DNA of 64,000 nucleotides from Pseudomonas fontis. Lineage in GTDB: Bacteria > Pseudomonadota > Gammaproteobacteria > Pseudomonadales > Pseudomonadaceae. A program made the translations under genes and the position numbers. Shown here piece after piece: positions 25,293-33,211 of this stretch. The DNA lies in contig NZ_JAMDGY010000080.1 of NCBI RefSeq assembly GCF_028656955.1, positions 27,007-91,006 of the forward strand, in the 5' to 3' direction. Position 1 is the stretch's first letter; every line of letters starts with the position of its first letter. Under the pieces are notes generated by a model, which did no database searches, was not told the origin of the DNA, and was given only the letters and a program-made list of their open reading frames with translations.

Positions 25293-25670
25293 ATGGGCGA
25301 CACCAAGAAAACCGGCGAACAGGTTCGCCGCCAGGTCATGGGCGACGTGTTCGTCGACCGCGCACTGGGCAACGCCACCGACTTCAGCGCACCGCTACAG
25401 GAGTTTGTGAATGAACACGCCTGGGGCAGCGTGTGGAGCCGCGAAGGCCTGCCGCTGAAGACCCGCAGCCTGATCACCCTGGCCGCGTTGACCGCACTCA
25501 AGTGCCCGCAAGAGCTCAAGGGCCACGTGCGCGGCGCCCTGAACAACGGATGTACGGTGGAGGAGATCCGCGAAGCGCTGCTGCACTGCGCGGTATACGC
25601 CGGGGTCCCGGCGGCGATGGATGCGTTTCGCGCCGCGCAGGAAGTGATCGACAGCTATCAGCAGGGCTGA
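25293..25670 (+). CDS. Carboxymuconolactone decarboxylase family protein, PcaC-like
   Basis: 125-aa CMD-family protein. The order GEQVRRQVMGDVFVDRAL, EFVNEHAWGSVWSREGLP, LKTRSLITLAAL, and VRGALNNGCTVEEIREAL closely follows PcaC, the gamma-carboxymuconolactone decarboxylase of protocatechuate degradation. It lacks the CxxC of AhpD-type peroxidases. No other pca gene is nearby, so a different lactone or a paralogous role is possible. Start: ATG 25293 with AAGGA 7 nt upstream, 10 bp after the antiporter stop. Confidence 0.85.
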   Translation: MGDTKKTGEQVRRQVMGDVFVDRALGNATDFSAPLQEFVNEHAWGSVWSREGLPLKTRSLITLAALTALKCPQELKGHVRGALNNGCTVEEIREALLHCAVYAGVPAAMDAFRAAQEVIDSYQQG

Positions 25671-25697
25671 GCCTGCCGACCACTCCCCCGCAGGCCG

Positions 25698-27071
25698 TCA
25701 GTTGCTGGCGACGACGGCCTTGCTGCTTTTCTTCTTCAGCCAGAACGCCACGGCCAGCACCGCCAGCCACACCGGAATCAGCATCACCGAGATGCGGATG
25801 CCCGGCGTCAGGTACATCACCACCAGGATCAACGCCAGGAAGGCCAGGCAGATGTAGTTGGTCAGCGGATAGCCCCAGCTCCGGTAGAAAGTCGTTTCGC
25901 CGGCCGCCTGCTTGGCCTTGCGGAACTTCAGGTGGGTGATGCTGATGATGCCCCAGTTGATCACCAGCGACGACACCACCAGCGCCATCAGCAGGCCAAA
26001 GGCTTCGGCCGGCATCAGGTAGTTGATCACCACGCACAGGCCGGTTGCCAGCGCCGACACGCCCAATGCTGCCAGCGGTACGCCACGGGCGTTGACCTTG
26101 AGCAGGCGCTTGGGTGCATCACCCTGGGTCGCCAGGCCGAACAGCATGCGGCTGTTGCAGTACACGCAGCTGTTGTACACAGAGAGTGCTGCGGTCAGCA
26201 CCACCAGGTTCAGCACCGTGGCCACCAGGTTGCTGTCCAGCGCATGGAAGATCATCACGAACGGGCTACCGCCCTGCACGACTTTCTGCCACGGGTACAG
26301 CGCCAGCAGCACGGCCAGGGCACCGATGTAGAAGATCAGGATGCGGTAGATCACCTGGTTGGTAGCACGTGGAATGCTGTGACGCGGGTTGTCGGCTTCA
26401 GCGGCGGTGATGCCGACCAGCTCCAGGCCGCCGAAGGAGAACATGATCACCGCCATCGCCATCAACAGCCCGGTGCCGCCATTGGGGAAGAAGCCGCCAT
26501 GCTGCCAGAGGTTGGCGACGCTGGCTTCCGGGCCGCCGGTGCCGCTGACCAGCAGGTAGACGCCAAAGCCGATCATGCTGACGATGGCCACCACCTTGAT
26601 CAGGGCGAACCAGAACTCCATCTCGCCAAAGACTTTCACCTGGCTCAGGTTGATCAGGTTGATCAGCGCGAAGAACACGGCCGCCGTGGCCCAGGTCGGG
26701 AAGCCCGGCCACCAGTACTGGATGTAGATACCCACGGCCGTGAGTTCGGCCATGCCGACCAGCACGTAGAGCACCCAGTAGTTCCAGCCGGACATGAAGC
26801 CGGCGAACTCGCTCCAGTATCTGTGCGCAAAATGGCTGAAGGTGCCGGAAACCGGCTCTTCGACGACCATCTCGCCCAATTGGCGCATGATGAAGAAGGC
26901 AATCATCCCGGCAATCGCATAACCCAGCAGCACGGACGGGCCGGCCAGCTGGATGGTCTGGGCGATCCCCAGGAACAGGCCGGTGCCAATCGCCCCGCCC
27001 AGGGCAATCAACTGGATATGGCGGTTCTTCAGGCCGCGATGCAACCGCTCCGGCGTGATCTCGTCTTGCAT
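25698..27071 (-). CDS. Amino acid permease, AroP/ProY type (APC superfamily)
   Basis: 457-aa proton-driven amino acid importer with 12 predicted membrane helices. The first-helix motif LGGAIGTGLFLG and the signature EPVSGTFSHFAHRYW are intact. It resembles AroP/PheP/ProY; aromatic amino acids are the most likely substrates, but this branch is hard to resolve by eye. GAGGA lies 6 nt before ATG 27071. It lies 52 bp downstream of the AEC carrier on the same strand and may share its transcript. Confidence 0.87.
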   Translation of the reverse strand: MQDEITPERLHRGLKNRHIQLIALGGAIGTGLFLGIAQTIQLAGPSVLLGYAIAGMIAFFIMRQLGEMVVEEPVSGTFSHFAHRYWSEFAGFMSGWNYWVLYVLVGMAELTAVGIYIQYWWPGFPTWATAAVFFALINLINLSQVKVFGEMEFWFALIKVVAIVSMIGFGVYLLVSGTGGPEASVANLWQHGGFFPNGGTGLLMAMAVIMFSFGGLELVGITAAEADNPRHSIPRATNQVIYRILIFYIGALAVLLALYPWQKVVQGGSPFVMIFHALDSNLVATVLNLVVLTAALSVYNSCVYCNSRMLFGLATQGDAPKRLLKVNARGVPLAALGVSALATGLCVVINYLMPAEAFGLLMALVVSSLVINWGIISITHLKFRKAKQAAGETTFYRSWGYPLTNYICLAFLALILVVMYLTPGIRISVMLIPVWLAVLAVAFWLKKKSSKAVVASN

Positions 27072-27123
27072 GAAGTGTCCTCGGACGTGAGAGGCAGTAT
27101 TGGAATTATTTTGCCGACAGCAT

Positions 27124-28065
27124 CTAGATCCAGCCGCCCCACTGCAATAGGAAAATGCCGATATTCGTCGTAATTGCGGCTAAAACAGTGGTAATGACGA
27201 TGATCGAGGCCGCCAGTTCATGGTTGGCGTTGGCTGCCCGGGCCATGACATAGCTGGCGGCCGCCGTAGGGCTGCCGACGTACAGGAACAGGATGCCCAG
27301 CTCCGCCCCGCGAAAACCGCAGAACCACGCGCCAAGGGTCGCGAGCAATGGTAGCCAGACCATCTTCAGCAGGCTCGCCTCCAACGCGAGCTTGCCGCTG
27401 GCACGGAACGAGGCCAGCGACAACGTCCCGCCAATACAGATCAGCGCCAGCGGCAAGGTCATCTGCGCCAGGTAATCGGCGGAGGTCAGCAGCCAGTTGG
27501 GCAGTGGTACCTGGGCGTAGGCCATGGGCGTGGCGACCAGCACACTGATGATCAGCGGGTTGCGCAGGATGCTCTTGCAGATGCTCCACGGGTCGGACTT
27601 GACCGACGGGCTGTACACCGCCAGCAGCACCACCGACAGCGAGTTGTAGAGCAGGATCACCACCCCGGCGAGCACCGAGCCCAGTGCGATGCCGTAATCG
27701 CCGTACATGCTCGCGGCCAGGGCCAGGCCGATGATTGCGTTGTTGCCGCGAAACGCGCCCTGGGCATAGATCCCGCGGTCCTCGCGCGGGCAACGCCAGA
27801 TCGCGATCAGCCAGGCCAGGCCAAAACAACCCAGGGTTGCCACGAAGAAGTACAGCAGCATGCCGGGGCGTACCGCAGCGCTCAGGTCGGCGTGGTAGAT
27901 GCCGAGGAACAGCAGCGCCGGCATGCACACGTTGAACACCAGCGCGGACGCCGTGTAGATGAAACCCTCGTTGATTGCATTGATGCGCCGCAACAGCACG
28001 CCGAGGAACAACATCGCGAACACCGGTGCGGTGATGTTCAGCGTCTGAAGGAAAAGCGCAAGCAT
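27124..28065 (-). CDS. AEC-family (auxin efflux carrier-like) transporter
   Basis: 313-aa membrane protein with about ten hydrophobic segments in two five-helix halves. The opening LNITAPVFAMLFLGVLLRRI and the later AQGAFRGNNAIIGLALAASM are typical of bacterial AEC/MdcF permeases, often for malonate, malate or other organic acids. No neighbouring catabolic genes reveal a substrate. It is divergent from the LexA-controlled gene at 28258; the 192-bp gap holds the latter's promoter. Confidence 0.83.
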   Translation of the reverse strand: MLALFLQTLNITAPVFAMLFLGVLLRRINAINEGFIYTASALVFNVCMPALLFLGIYHADLSAAVRPGMLLYFFVATLGCFGLAWLIAIWRCPREDRGIYAQGAFRGNNAIIGLALAASMYGDYGIALGSVLAGVVILLYNSLSVVLLAVYSPSVKSDPWSICKSILRNPLIISVLVATPMAYAQVPLPNWLLTSADYLAQMTLPLALICIGGTLSLASFRASGKLALEASLLKMVWLPLLATLGAWFCGFRGAELGILFLYVGSPTAAASYVMARAANANHELAASIIVITTVLAAITTNIGIFLLQWGGWI

Positions 28066-28165
28066 GCAGGTGGTCCCGTCGGCTGTCGTTAGGGGGCTAA
28101 TGATACGTCAGGGCCGCGGCTTACCGCGCTGACCAATACCAAATGCGCGTAAGAAAATTCAGCAC

Positions 28166-28193
28166 TTGACGACGGAATGAATTCCGATATGAT
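28166..28193 (+). promoter_or_regulatory. Sigma70-type promoter of the phospholipase-like operon
   Basis: -35 TTGACG (28166-28171) and -10 TATGAT (28188-28193), 16 bp apart. Five of six bases match consensus at each box. The predicted start, about 28200, coincides with the left edge of the LexA operator. Confidence 0.8.
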
Positions 28194-28200
28194 CGAAAAC

Positions 28201-28220
28201 AACTGTACATGCATACAGTT
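28201..28220 (+). promoter_or_regulatory. LexA (SOS) operator
   Basis: AACTGTACATGCATACAGTT: a perfect CTGT-N8-ACAG with flanking AA/TT symmetry, the canonical gamma-proteobacterial LexA box. It begins 7 bp downstream of the -10 hexamer and ends 37 bp before the ATG of the next gene, an ideal position for tight repression. Confidence 0.88.
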
Positions 28221-28257
28221 AAATTAATGGAATTCACGACATTTCAAGGAGCTGAAC

Positions 28258-29862
28258 ATGTCACTCATGCAAACCGGGCTGCCTGCCCGAGCGGCCACTG
28301 CCGCCCCTGTTGTCGCCGCGCTGGACGCCTTGTTCAGTGTGGACGGCATTGCCATCCCCGGCCCCGACGCCCGCATCGTGCTGGTGATCGACGGCCACCA
28401 CACCATCAAGTACCACCGCCCGGGCGTTTTGCCTCCAGCCCCCGTCAAGGGCAAGCCGGCCCTGCGTTTCGAGGGTGGCGAACACACCGCGATCGGTGAC
28501 AGCGCGCAATTGCGCTTCGCGACTGACGCCCCGGCGATCCCGGCGTGGCAAGTGCCGCTGCACCTGCCCAACGGCCTGAACCTCAGCTATGGCCAGATCG
28601 TTGCGCTGGGCGGCGACTTCTACGGCGTGCCCGACCGTCCGATCGCTGACGGCGCCACGGCAGAAGAGCGTGTTCAACGCTTCGCTGCCGCATTTGACTC
28701 GCTGGCCGTGCTGCCAGCCTCGAAAGAGGAAGCGCAGAAGATCCTCGCGGTGATGCAGCGGGAAATCGCTGCGGCGAATCAGGCGATCCAGGACGGTCGT
28801 CAGCCCCACGAGGCGTACGATCAACTGGGCGATACCCTGTCGGAAGAATGGAACCGGATCACCGGCGGTGGCAGCTTTGCCACGGCGCTGTTCCCCCTTG
28901 GGCGTTACCTGAAACTGGCGGCCAGCAACTGGGACCACTTCGGTGAATGGGCGCTGCTGGCCTACCAGGCCGGTCACACCGCTGCGCTGCGCCAGGCAGT
29001 CAAAGCCCGCAACAGCGGCCTGGATGTGGACCTGGAGCTGGCCTATGCAATGAACGCCTTTGCCGACCACTTCCTCACCGACCTGTTCTCCTCCGGCCAC
29101 GTGCGGGTACCGCGCAAAGCCATCAAGGACAACGTCACCCCGGCCGACCTGGGCTCGCTGATCTCGCGCTTCATGCACGATGAGGACAGCAAGTACGGTC
29201 TGGTACTGCGCAACGCCCAGGGTGATACCTGGCGTGGCTATGGCGACAAGCGTTACTTCGACAGCGTCGATGTGCGCAATCGCCAGCAAGTCGGGTTGGC
29301 GGTGCAGCGCTCGGTGGACGAGGTGTTTGCCGCCTTCGCCAGCGGTACGCCGGTGCAGCCGGGGCAATTTGCCGCGCTGCGGGTCGCGGCGGATTTGCAG
29401 GCGGCGGTGGCCGGCACTGTGCCGGGCAACTTCGCCCCATTGTTCGCGATGAAGAACGGCAAGCTGATGCGCCGTGCCGACGTCAACAACCTCAACGATA
29501 CCGCGCAGATCGACAACTGGTGGGGTTGGAGCACCTACCTGCTGCTCAATGACTACACGCCGAACAAGCCGAGCGGTTTCCTCGAGGCGCCATTGGCTGC
29601 ACCGGGCGTCACTGGCACCGGCGCGGGCCGGGCGGTGCGTTATGCGGTGAGTGTGGTGAACGGCTTGAACGAGTCCTACATCGGGCCGTGGAGTGCCTAT
29701 GCCGAAGTGGGTGAACCCTTCCAGGCAACCCTCAGCGTACCGGTGGACAACTCGGGGAAATCCGTCGGGCGCAACCTGTTCCGGCAAGTGCGCGGCGGCT
29801 CACCTGAGCTGATCGCCTCGCTGGATCGCGACACCACTACCTATATCGATCGTCATCAGTGA
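28258..29862 (+). CDS. Zinc-dependent phospholipase C-like protein, predicted SOS-inducible
   Basis: 534-aa protein with no signal peptide. The middle (about residues 215-290) looks like the helical core of zinc phospholipase C/P1 nuclease enzymes: NWDHFGEWALLAYQAGHT (D226, H227) and AMNAFADHFLTDLFSSGH, where H271-x3-D275-x5-H281 has the spacing of the PLC metal ligands. The C-terminal 90 residues look like a fibronectin-III or similar beta sandwich. AAGGAG lies 6 nt before ATG 28258. Upstream are a strong promoter and a perfect LexA box, so expression should rise on DNA damage. Lipid hydrolysis is inferred; whether it acts on the host cell, phage-infected cells or other cells is unknown. Confidence 0.75.
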   Translation: MSLMQTGLPARAATAAPVVAALDALFSVDGIAIPGPDARIVLVIDGHHTIKYHRPGVLPPAPVKGKPALRFEGGEHTAIGDSAQLRFATDAPAIPAWQVPLHLPNGLNLSYGQIVALGGDFYGVPDRPIADGATAEERVQRFAAAFDSLAVLPASKEEAQKILAVMQREIAAANQAIQDGRQPHEAYDQLGDTLSEEWNRITGGGSFATALFPLGRYLKLAASNWDHFGEWALLAYQAGHTAALRQAVKARNSGLDVDLELAYAMNAFADHFLTDLFSSGHVRVPRKAIKDNVTPADLGSLISRFMHDEDSKYGLVLRNAQGDTWRGYGDKRYFDSVDVRNRQQVGLAVQRSVDEVFAAFASGTPVQPGQFAALRVAADLQAAVAGTVPGNFAPLFAMKNGKLMRRADVNNLNDTAQIDNWWGWSTYLLLNDYTPNKPSGFLEAPLAAPGVTGTGAGRAVRYAVSVVNGLNESYIGPWSAYAEVGEPFQATLSVPVDNSGKSVGRNLFRQVRGGSPELIASLDRDTTTYIDRHQ

Positions 29863-29876
29863 CAAGGAGGTCACCT

Positions 29877-30065
29877 ATGTCCATTACCGTGAATCTGGAG
29901 CTGGCTTCGGGCCAGTCGCTCAAGGATGTTCCACTGCAACTGCTGCGCGACGGAGTCGTCGTGGCGCGGGCCAAGGTGGCGGCTGACGGCAAGGCGGTGT
30001 TTGACGCCAAGCCGGGGGCTGGGCAGTTGGCGGTGCGGGTGGATCGCACGCTGCTGCAGGCTTAA
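29877..30065 (+). CDS. Small 62-aa beta-rich protein co-transcribed with the phospholipase-like gene
   Basis: 62-aa protein MSITVNLELASGQSLKDVPL, alternating hydrophobic residues consistent with a small beta sandwich (transthyretin-like). No signal peptide or membrane segment. A perfect 8-nt Shine-Dalgarno (AAGGAGGT) 5 nt before ATG 29877 predicts heavy translation. It starts 14 bp after the phospholipase-like stop, so it falls under the same LexA-controlled promoter. A partner, inhibitor or delivery factor for the upstream protein are all possible; no family recognised. Confidence 0.7.
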   Translation: MSITVNLELASGQSLKDVPLQLLRDGVVVARAKVAADGKAVFDAKPGAGQLAVRVDRTLLQA

Positions 30066-30069
30066 AAGC

Positions 30070-30142
30070 ATCGCCGGCAAAGCCGGCTCCCACAGGTTCG
30101 GCACGCACCGTCAACTCTGTGGGAGCCGGCCTTGCCGGCGAT
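30070..30142. repeat. REP pair between the 62-aa gene and roxR
   Basis: Two inverted REP units, 30070-30095 and 30117-30142, nearly perfect complements across a 21-nt spacer. They occupy a convergent intergenic gap and probably act as a bidirectional terminator. Confidence 0.9.
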
Positions 30143-30167
30143 TAGGCCCGAACAGACACAATCAATT

Positions 30168-30728
30168 TCAGCGGCGAACCGGCCGCTTCTGCAATTTGCG
30201 TTGCAACGTACGCCGGTGCATCCCCAGCGCCCGCGCGGTCGCCGAGATATTGCCTTCATGCTCGGTCAGCACGCGCTGGATATGCTCCCACTGCAGGCGG
30301 TCCACCGACATCGGGTTCTCCGGCACCAGGCTGTCCAGGTCAGCATGCTCGGACAGCAACGCCGCCAGCACATCATCGGCATCCGCCGGCTTGCACAGGT
30401 AGTTGCAGGCGCCGCGCTTGATCGCCTCCACCGCCGTGGCAATGCTCGAATAACCAGTGAGGATCACCACGCGCATTTCCGGGTCCAGCTCGAGCAACTT
30501 GGGCAGCAACACCAGCCCCGAGTCACCTTCCATCTTCAAGTCCAGCGTGGCGTAGTCCGGCACATCCTGCTGGGCCAGCAACAGCCCCTCTTCTGCCGAA
30601 CCTGCCGTGCTCACACGAAAACCACGACGGCTCATGGCCCGCGCCATGACGCGGGTAAAGGTGGCGTCATCATCTACCAGCAGCAAGTGCGGCAGCTCTT
30701 CGCCTTCAACCTGGATTTCATCAGTCAT
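30168..30728 (-). CDS. roxR: Redox response regulator RoxR (RegA/PrrA family)
   Basis: 186-aa response regulator: receiver domain with acidic pocket VDDD (19-21), phospho-acceptor D63 (TLDLKMEGDSG) and the conserved Lys in YLCKPADADD, then a Fis-type HTH (ISATARALGMHRRTLQRKLQ). RegA/RoxR regulators control terminal oxidases and other redox genes in response to the respiratory state. Its ATG overlaps the roxS stop by 4 bp (ATGA). The pair followed by a dpp locus matches P. aeruginosa and P. putida. Confidence 0.95.
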   Translation of the reverse strand: MTDEIQVEGEELPHLLLVDDDATFTRVMARAMSRRGFRVSTAGSAEEGLLLAQQDVPDYATLDLKMEGDSGLVLLPKLLELDPEMRVVILTGYSSIATAVEAIKRGACNYLCKPADADDVLAALLSEHADLDSLVPENPMSVDRLQWEHIQRVLTEHEGNISATARALGMHRRTLQRKLQKRPVRR

Positions 30729-31984
30729 CGATCGTCTCCTCGCGCGTCACGCGGCAGGCGCAGCTCGGTCAGCGTGCCACCTTCCTCATGACTATAGAGT
30801 TTTACCGAGCCGCCAGCACGGGTGACGCTGGCCTTGCTCAAGAACAGGCCCAGGCCGAAGCCTTTGCCCTTGGTCGTAAAGAACGGTTTGCCGATCTGCT
30901 CGGCAATGGCCACCGGAACCCCCGGGCCATGGTCGCGAATGTTGATCACGATGTCCTCGGCGTCCCAGTCCAGGCGCACTTCAAGGTCATCGGGGCAGGC
31001 ATCGGCGGCATTGTTCAGCAAGTTCAACAGGGCCTGGGTCAGGTCCGGTGGCGGCGCCAGGCGCGGCACACTGCCCTGGCCCAGGCGTTGGAAGCGATAG
31101 CTCGCCTCAGGGCGCATCAGGTGCCAGCGGTTCAGCGATTCGTCGAGCCAGAAGGTGACCTCCTGGTCCTCCACCGCCATGCGCCGGTTGGCCTCGGCGG
31201 CACGCACCAGTTGCTGCAAGGTGTGCTTGCACTGCTTGACCTGTTCCTGCAGCACTTCCAAGTCATCCTGCAGCAGCGGGTCGGGGTGGTCCTGGCGCAT
31301 TTCCTTGAGCAGCACGCTCATGGTCGCCAGCGGCGTACCCAGCTCATGCGCGGCACCTGCCGCCTGGGTGGCCACGGCCAGCAGTTGCTGGTCACGCAAG
31401 CCTTCCTCGCGGCGCTCGGCACGCAGTTGCTCCTGGCGGCGCAGCTCTTCGGCCATCTTCGCCGCGAAGAAGGTGATTACCGCCGCGGCCAGGGCAAAGC
31501 TCAGCCACATGCCGTAGATCTGCATCTTCTCGCGGGCCATGGGGAAGGTGTCCAGTGGGTAGAACTGCACCAGCAGCAAGGTGTACGCCACCAGGGCAAT
31601 GCCGGACAGGATCACCGAATACATCCACGGCAATGTGACGGCGGCAATCGCCAGGGGCACCAGGTAATAAGAGACGAAGGGGTTGGTCGAGCCGCCCGAG
31701 TAATACAGCAGCGCACTGTGGATCAGCAGGTCACACGCCAGTTGCACGGCGTATTCAAGCTCGGTCACCGGTAACGAGGTGCGCAGGCGGATCGCCGTGA
31801 GCAAACACAACACCATGGAGAAGCCCAGGGTGATGCTCAGCGCCAGCCACGGCAGCGGTAACAGTTCGGTCCAGTAGGCGACGCCCACGGAACCTGCCTG
31901 GGCCGCCAGGACCAGTATGCGAATGAAGGTAAGGCGCCAGAGGTTCTGACGTGTCGCGGACAACATTTGAACGGGGGCGAGCAT
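30725..31984 (-). CDS. roxS: Redox sensor histidine kinase RoxS (RegB/PrrB family)
   Basis: 419-aa sensor kinase with six predicted N-terminal membrane helices, the H-box AAGAAHELGTPLATM, N-box LLNLLNNAADA and glycine-rich lid GKGFGLGLFLSKA. These are the RegB/RoxS hallmarks; the quinone-associated region lies between helices. ATG 31984 has AGGAG 5 nt upstream; the extension to 32167 runs into the divergent intergenic region and is rejected. Partner RoxR follows in overlapping frame. The pair senses electron flow and tunes oxidases such as the cyanide-insensitive oxidase. Confidence 0.94.
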   Translation of the reverse strand: MLAPVQMLSATRQNLWRLTFIRILVLAAQAGSVGVAYWTELLPLPWLALSITLGFSMVLCLLTAIRLRTSLPVTELEYAVQLACDLLIHSALLYYSGGSTNPFVSYYLVPLAIAAVTLPWMYSVILSGIALVAYTLLLVQFYPLDTFPMAREKMQIYGMWLSFALAAAVITFFAAKMAEELRRQEQLRAERREEGLRDQQLLAVATQAAGAAHELGTPLATMSVLLKEMRQDHPDPLLQDDLEVLQEQVKQCKHTLQQLVRAAEANRRMAVEDQEVTFWLDESLNRWHLMRPEASYRFQRLGQGSVPRLAPPPDLTQALLNLLNNAADACPDDLEVRLDWDAEDIVINIRDHGPGVPVAIAEQIGKPFFTTKGKGFGLGLFLSKASVTRAGGSVKLYSHEEGGTLTELRLPRDARGDDR

Positions 31985-32182
31985 GAGCTCTCCTGATGAG
32001 TGCTCCAGGTGGATCGTCGCGAGTATACCCGCGCCAGCCCCCGGACTGCAGCAATGCGGCAAAGCGCCACAGTCTCCACGCGCCGTAGTGGCCTTTTTGA
32101 ACCTCGCTACACTTTCCACTGTCTTAGGGGCCTGCGTGGCCCGGATGTTCATCCCCCACGCCAACATTTCAAGGAGTTACAC

Positions 32183-32896
32183 ATGTTCACCCCACGTCGC
32201 AGCGCTACCCTGCTCATGGCCGCCGGCATGCTCGCCAGCCTGCCGGTATTGGCCGAAGAACCTCGCTACAACCAGATCTCGCTGCGCGCCGAAGTCAGCA
32301 AGGAAGTGGCCCGCGACCTGATGGTCGTCACCTTGTACACCGAGTCGCAGAACAGTGACCCGGCCAAGCTGGCCGCGGAAATCACCACCACCATGAACAA
32401 GGCGCTGGAACAGGCCCGTGGCGTCAAGGACATCAAGCTGGAGCAAGGCAGCCGCAACAGCTACCCGATCTACGACAACAAAGGCCAGAAGATCACCGGC
32501 TGGCGCGAGCGCGCCGAACTGCGCCTGGAAAGCAGTGATTTCCCTGCCTTGTCCAAGCTCACCGGCGACCTGCTGCAAGTGCTGAAAATGGGCGGGATGG
32601 ACTTCGCCATCGCCCCGACCACGCGCAAGGCCAGCGAAGACGCCCTGCTCAAGGAGGCCGTCGCTGCGTTCAAGGCACGCGCACAACTGGCTACCGAAGC
32701 ACTTGGAGGAAAAAGTTACAAAGTGGTCAGCATGAACCTCAATAGCAGCGGGTACCCTCACCCGTACGCTCGCGCCCCGATGATGATGAAAGCCGCCATG
32801 GCGGATGCCGGCGCCGCCCCCGCACCGGAAATCGAAGCCGGTACCAGCGACGTCAGCATGAGCGCCGATGGCACCATCGAAGTACAACTGCCGTAA
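32183..32896 (+). CDS. Exported SIMPL-domain (DUF541) protein
   Basis: 237-aa protein with a Sec signal peptide (MFTPRRSATLLMAAGMLASL, cleavage near VLA-EE). The body, with YNQISLRAEVSKEVARDLMVV, the SGYPHPYAR stretch and STGTIEVQL-like end (ADGTIEVQLP), matches SIMPL/DUF541 proteins, periplasmic proteins with an oligomeric beta-rich fold and poorly known roles. AAGGAG precedes ATG 32183 by 6 nt. It is divergent from roxS; the same neighbour is found by roxSR in other pseudomonads. Confidence 0.82.
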   Translation: MFTPRRSATLLMAAGMLASLPVLAEEPRYNQISLRAEVSKEVARDLMVVTLYTESQNSDPAKLAAEITTTMNKALEQARGVKDIKLEQGSRNSYPIYDNKGQKITGWRERAELRLESSDFPALSKLTGDLLQVLKMGGMDFAIAPTTRKASEDALLKEAVAAFKARAQLATEALGGKSYKVVSMNLNSSGYPHPYARAPMMMKAAMADAGAAPAPEIEAGTSDVSMSADGTIEVQLP

Positions 32897-32963
32897 CAAC
32901 GCAAAAGTGGGGTGTCGCAGCGGCTCCTGTCGCTACGGCACCTGCTACCGGGTAACACCACGC

Positions 32964-32978
32964 GCACATTTTTGGTGC
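32964..32978 (+). promoter_or_regulatory. Candidate NtrC binding site upstream of dppA
   Basis: GCACATTTTTGGTGC fits the GCAC-N7-GTGC dyad of the classical NtrC site (GCACCAAAATGGTGC). It lies about 250 bp upstream of the ATG, an enhancer-like distance. Confidence 0.5.
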
Positions 32979-33126
32979 ACACTATGACTGTGCGCGCAAA
33001 CTTGGTTCTCAAAACGCACTATTTTTCCCCTCGCAAACGATCAACTTCGTGAAAAATTACACGAATGCGACATTCCTGTACGTTCGTACCACCCTTTTGG
33101 CCCGGTCATCTTTTTGAGTGTTGCAT

Positions 33127-33143
33127 TGGGTATGGGCCCTGCA
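33127..33143 (+). promoter_or_regulatory. Candidate sigma-54 promoter of dppA
   Basis: TGGGTATGGGCCCTGCA has GG (33129-33130) and GC (33141-33142) exactly 10 bp apart, as -24/-12 promoters require. Several flanking consensus bases are missing, so this is a tentative site supported mainly by the NtrC-like dyad upstream. Confidence 0.35.
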
Positions 33144-33211
33144 TAAGTATCCGCAGGTCGGCTCATGAGGCCGCCCTCAAACTCAAAAAAAATGACAACA
33201 ATGAGGCCACC

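Larger units (their letters stand above)
32897..33211 (+). other. Intergenic region upstream of the dpp locus (315 bp)
   Basis: No convincing gene. The region holds an NtrC-like dyad (32964-32978), a moderate sigma-54-like -24/-12 match (33127-33143), AT-rich stretches (33020-33060) and the Shine-Dalgarno GAGG before ATG 33212. It is the likely promoter region of dppA and perhaps the whole transport locus. Confidence 0.6.

Noticed and set aside
31985..32167. N-terminal extension of RoxS to 32167
   Set aside because: It spans the divergent promoter region, lacks a ribosome site, and ATG 31984 has AGGAG at 5 nt.
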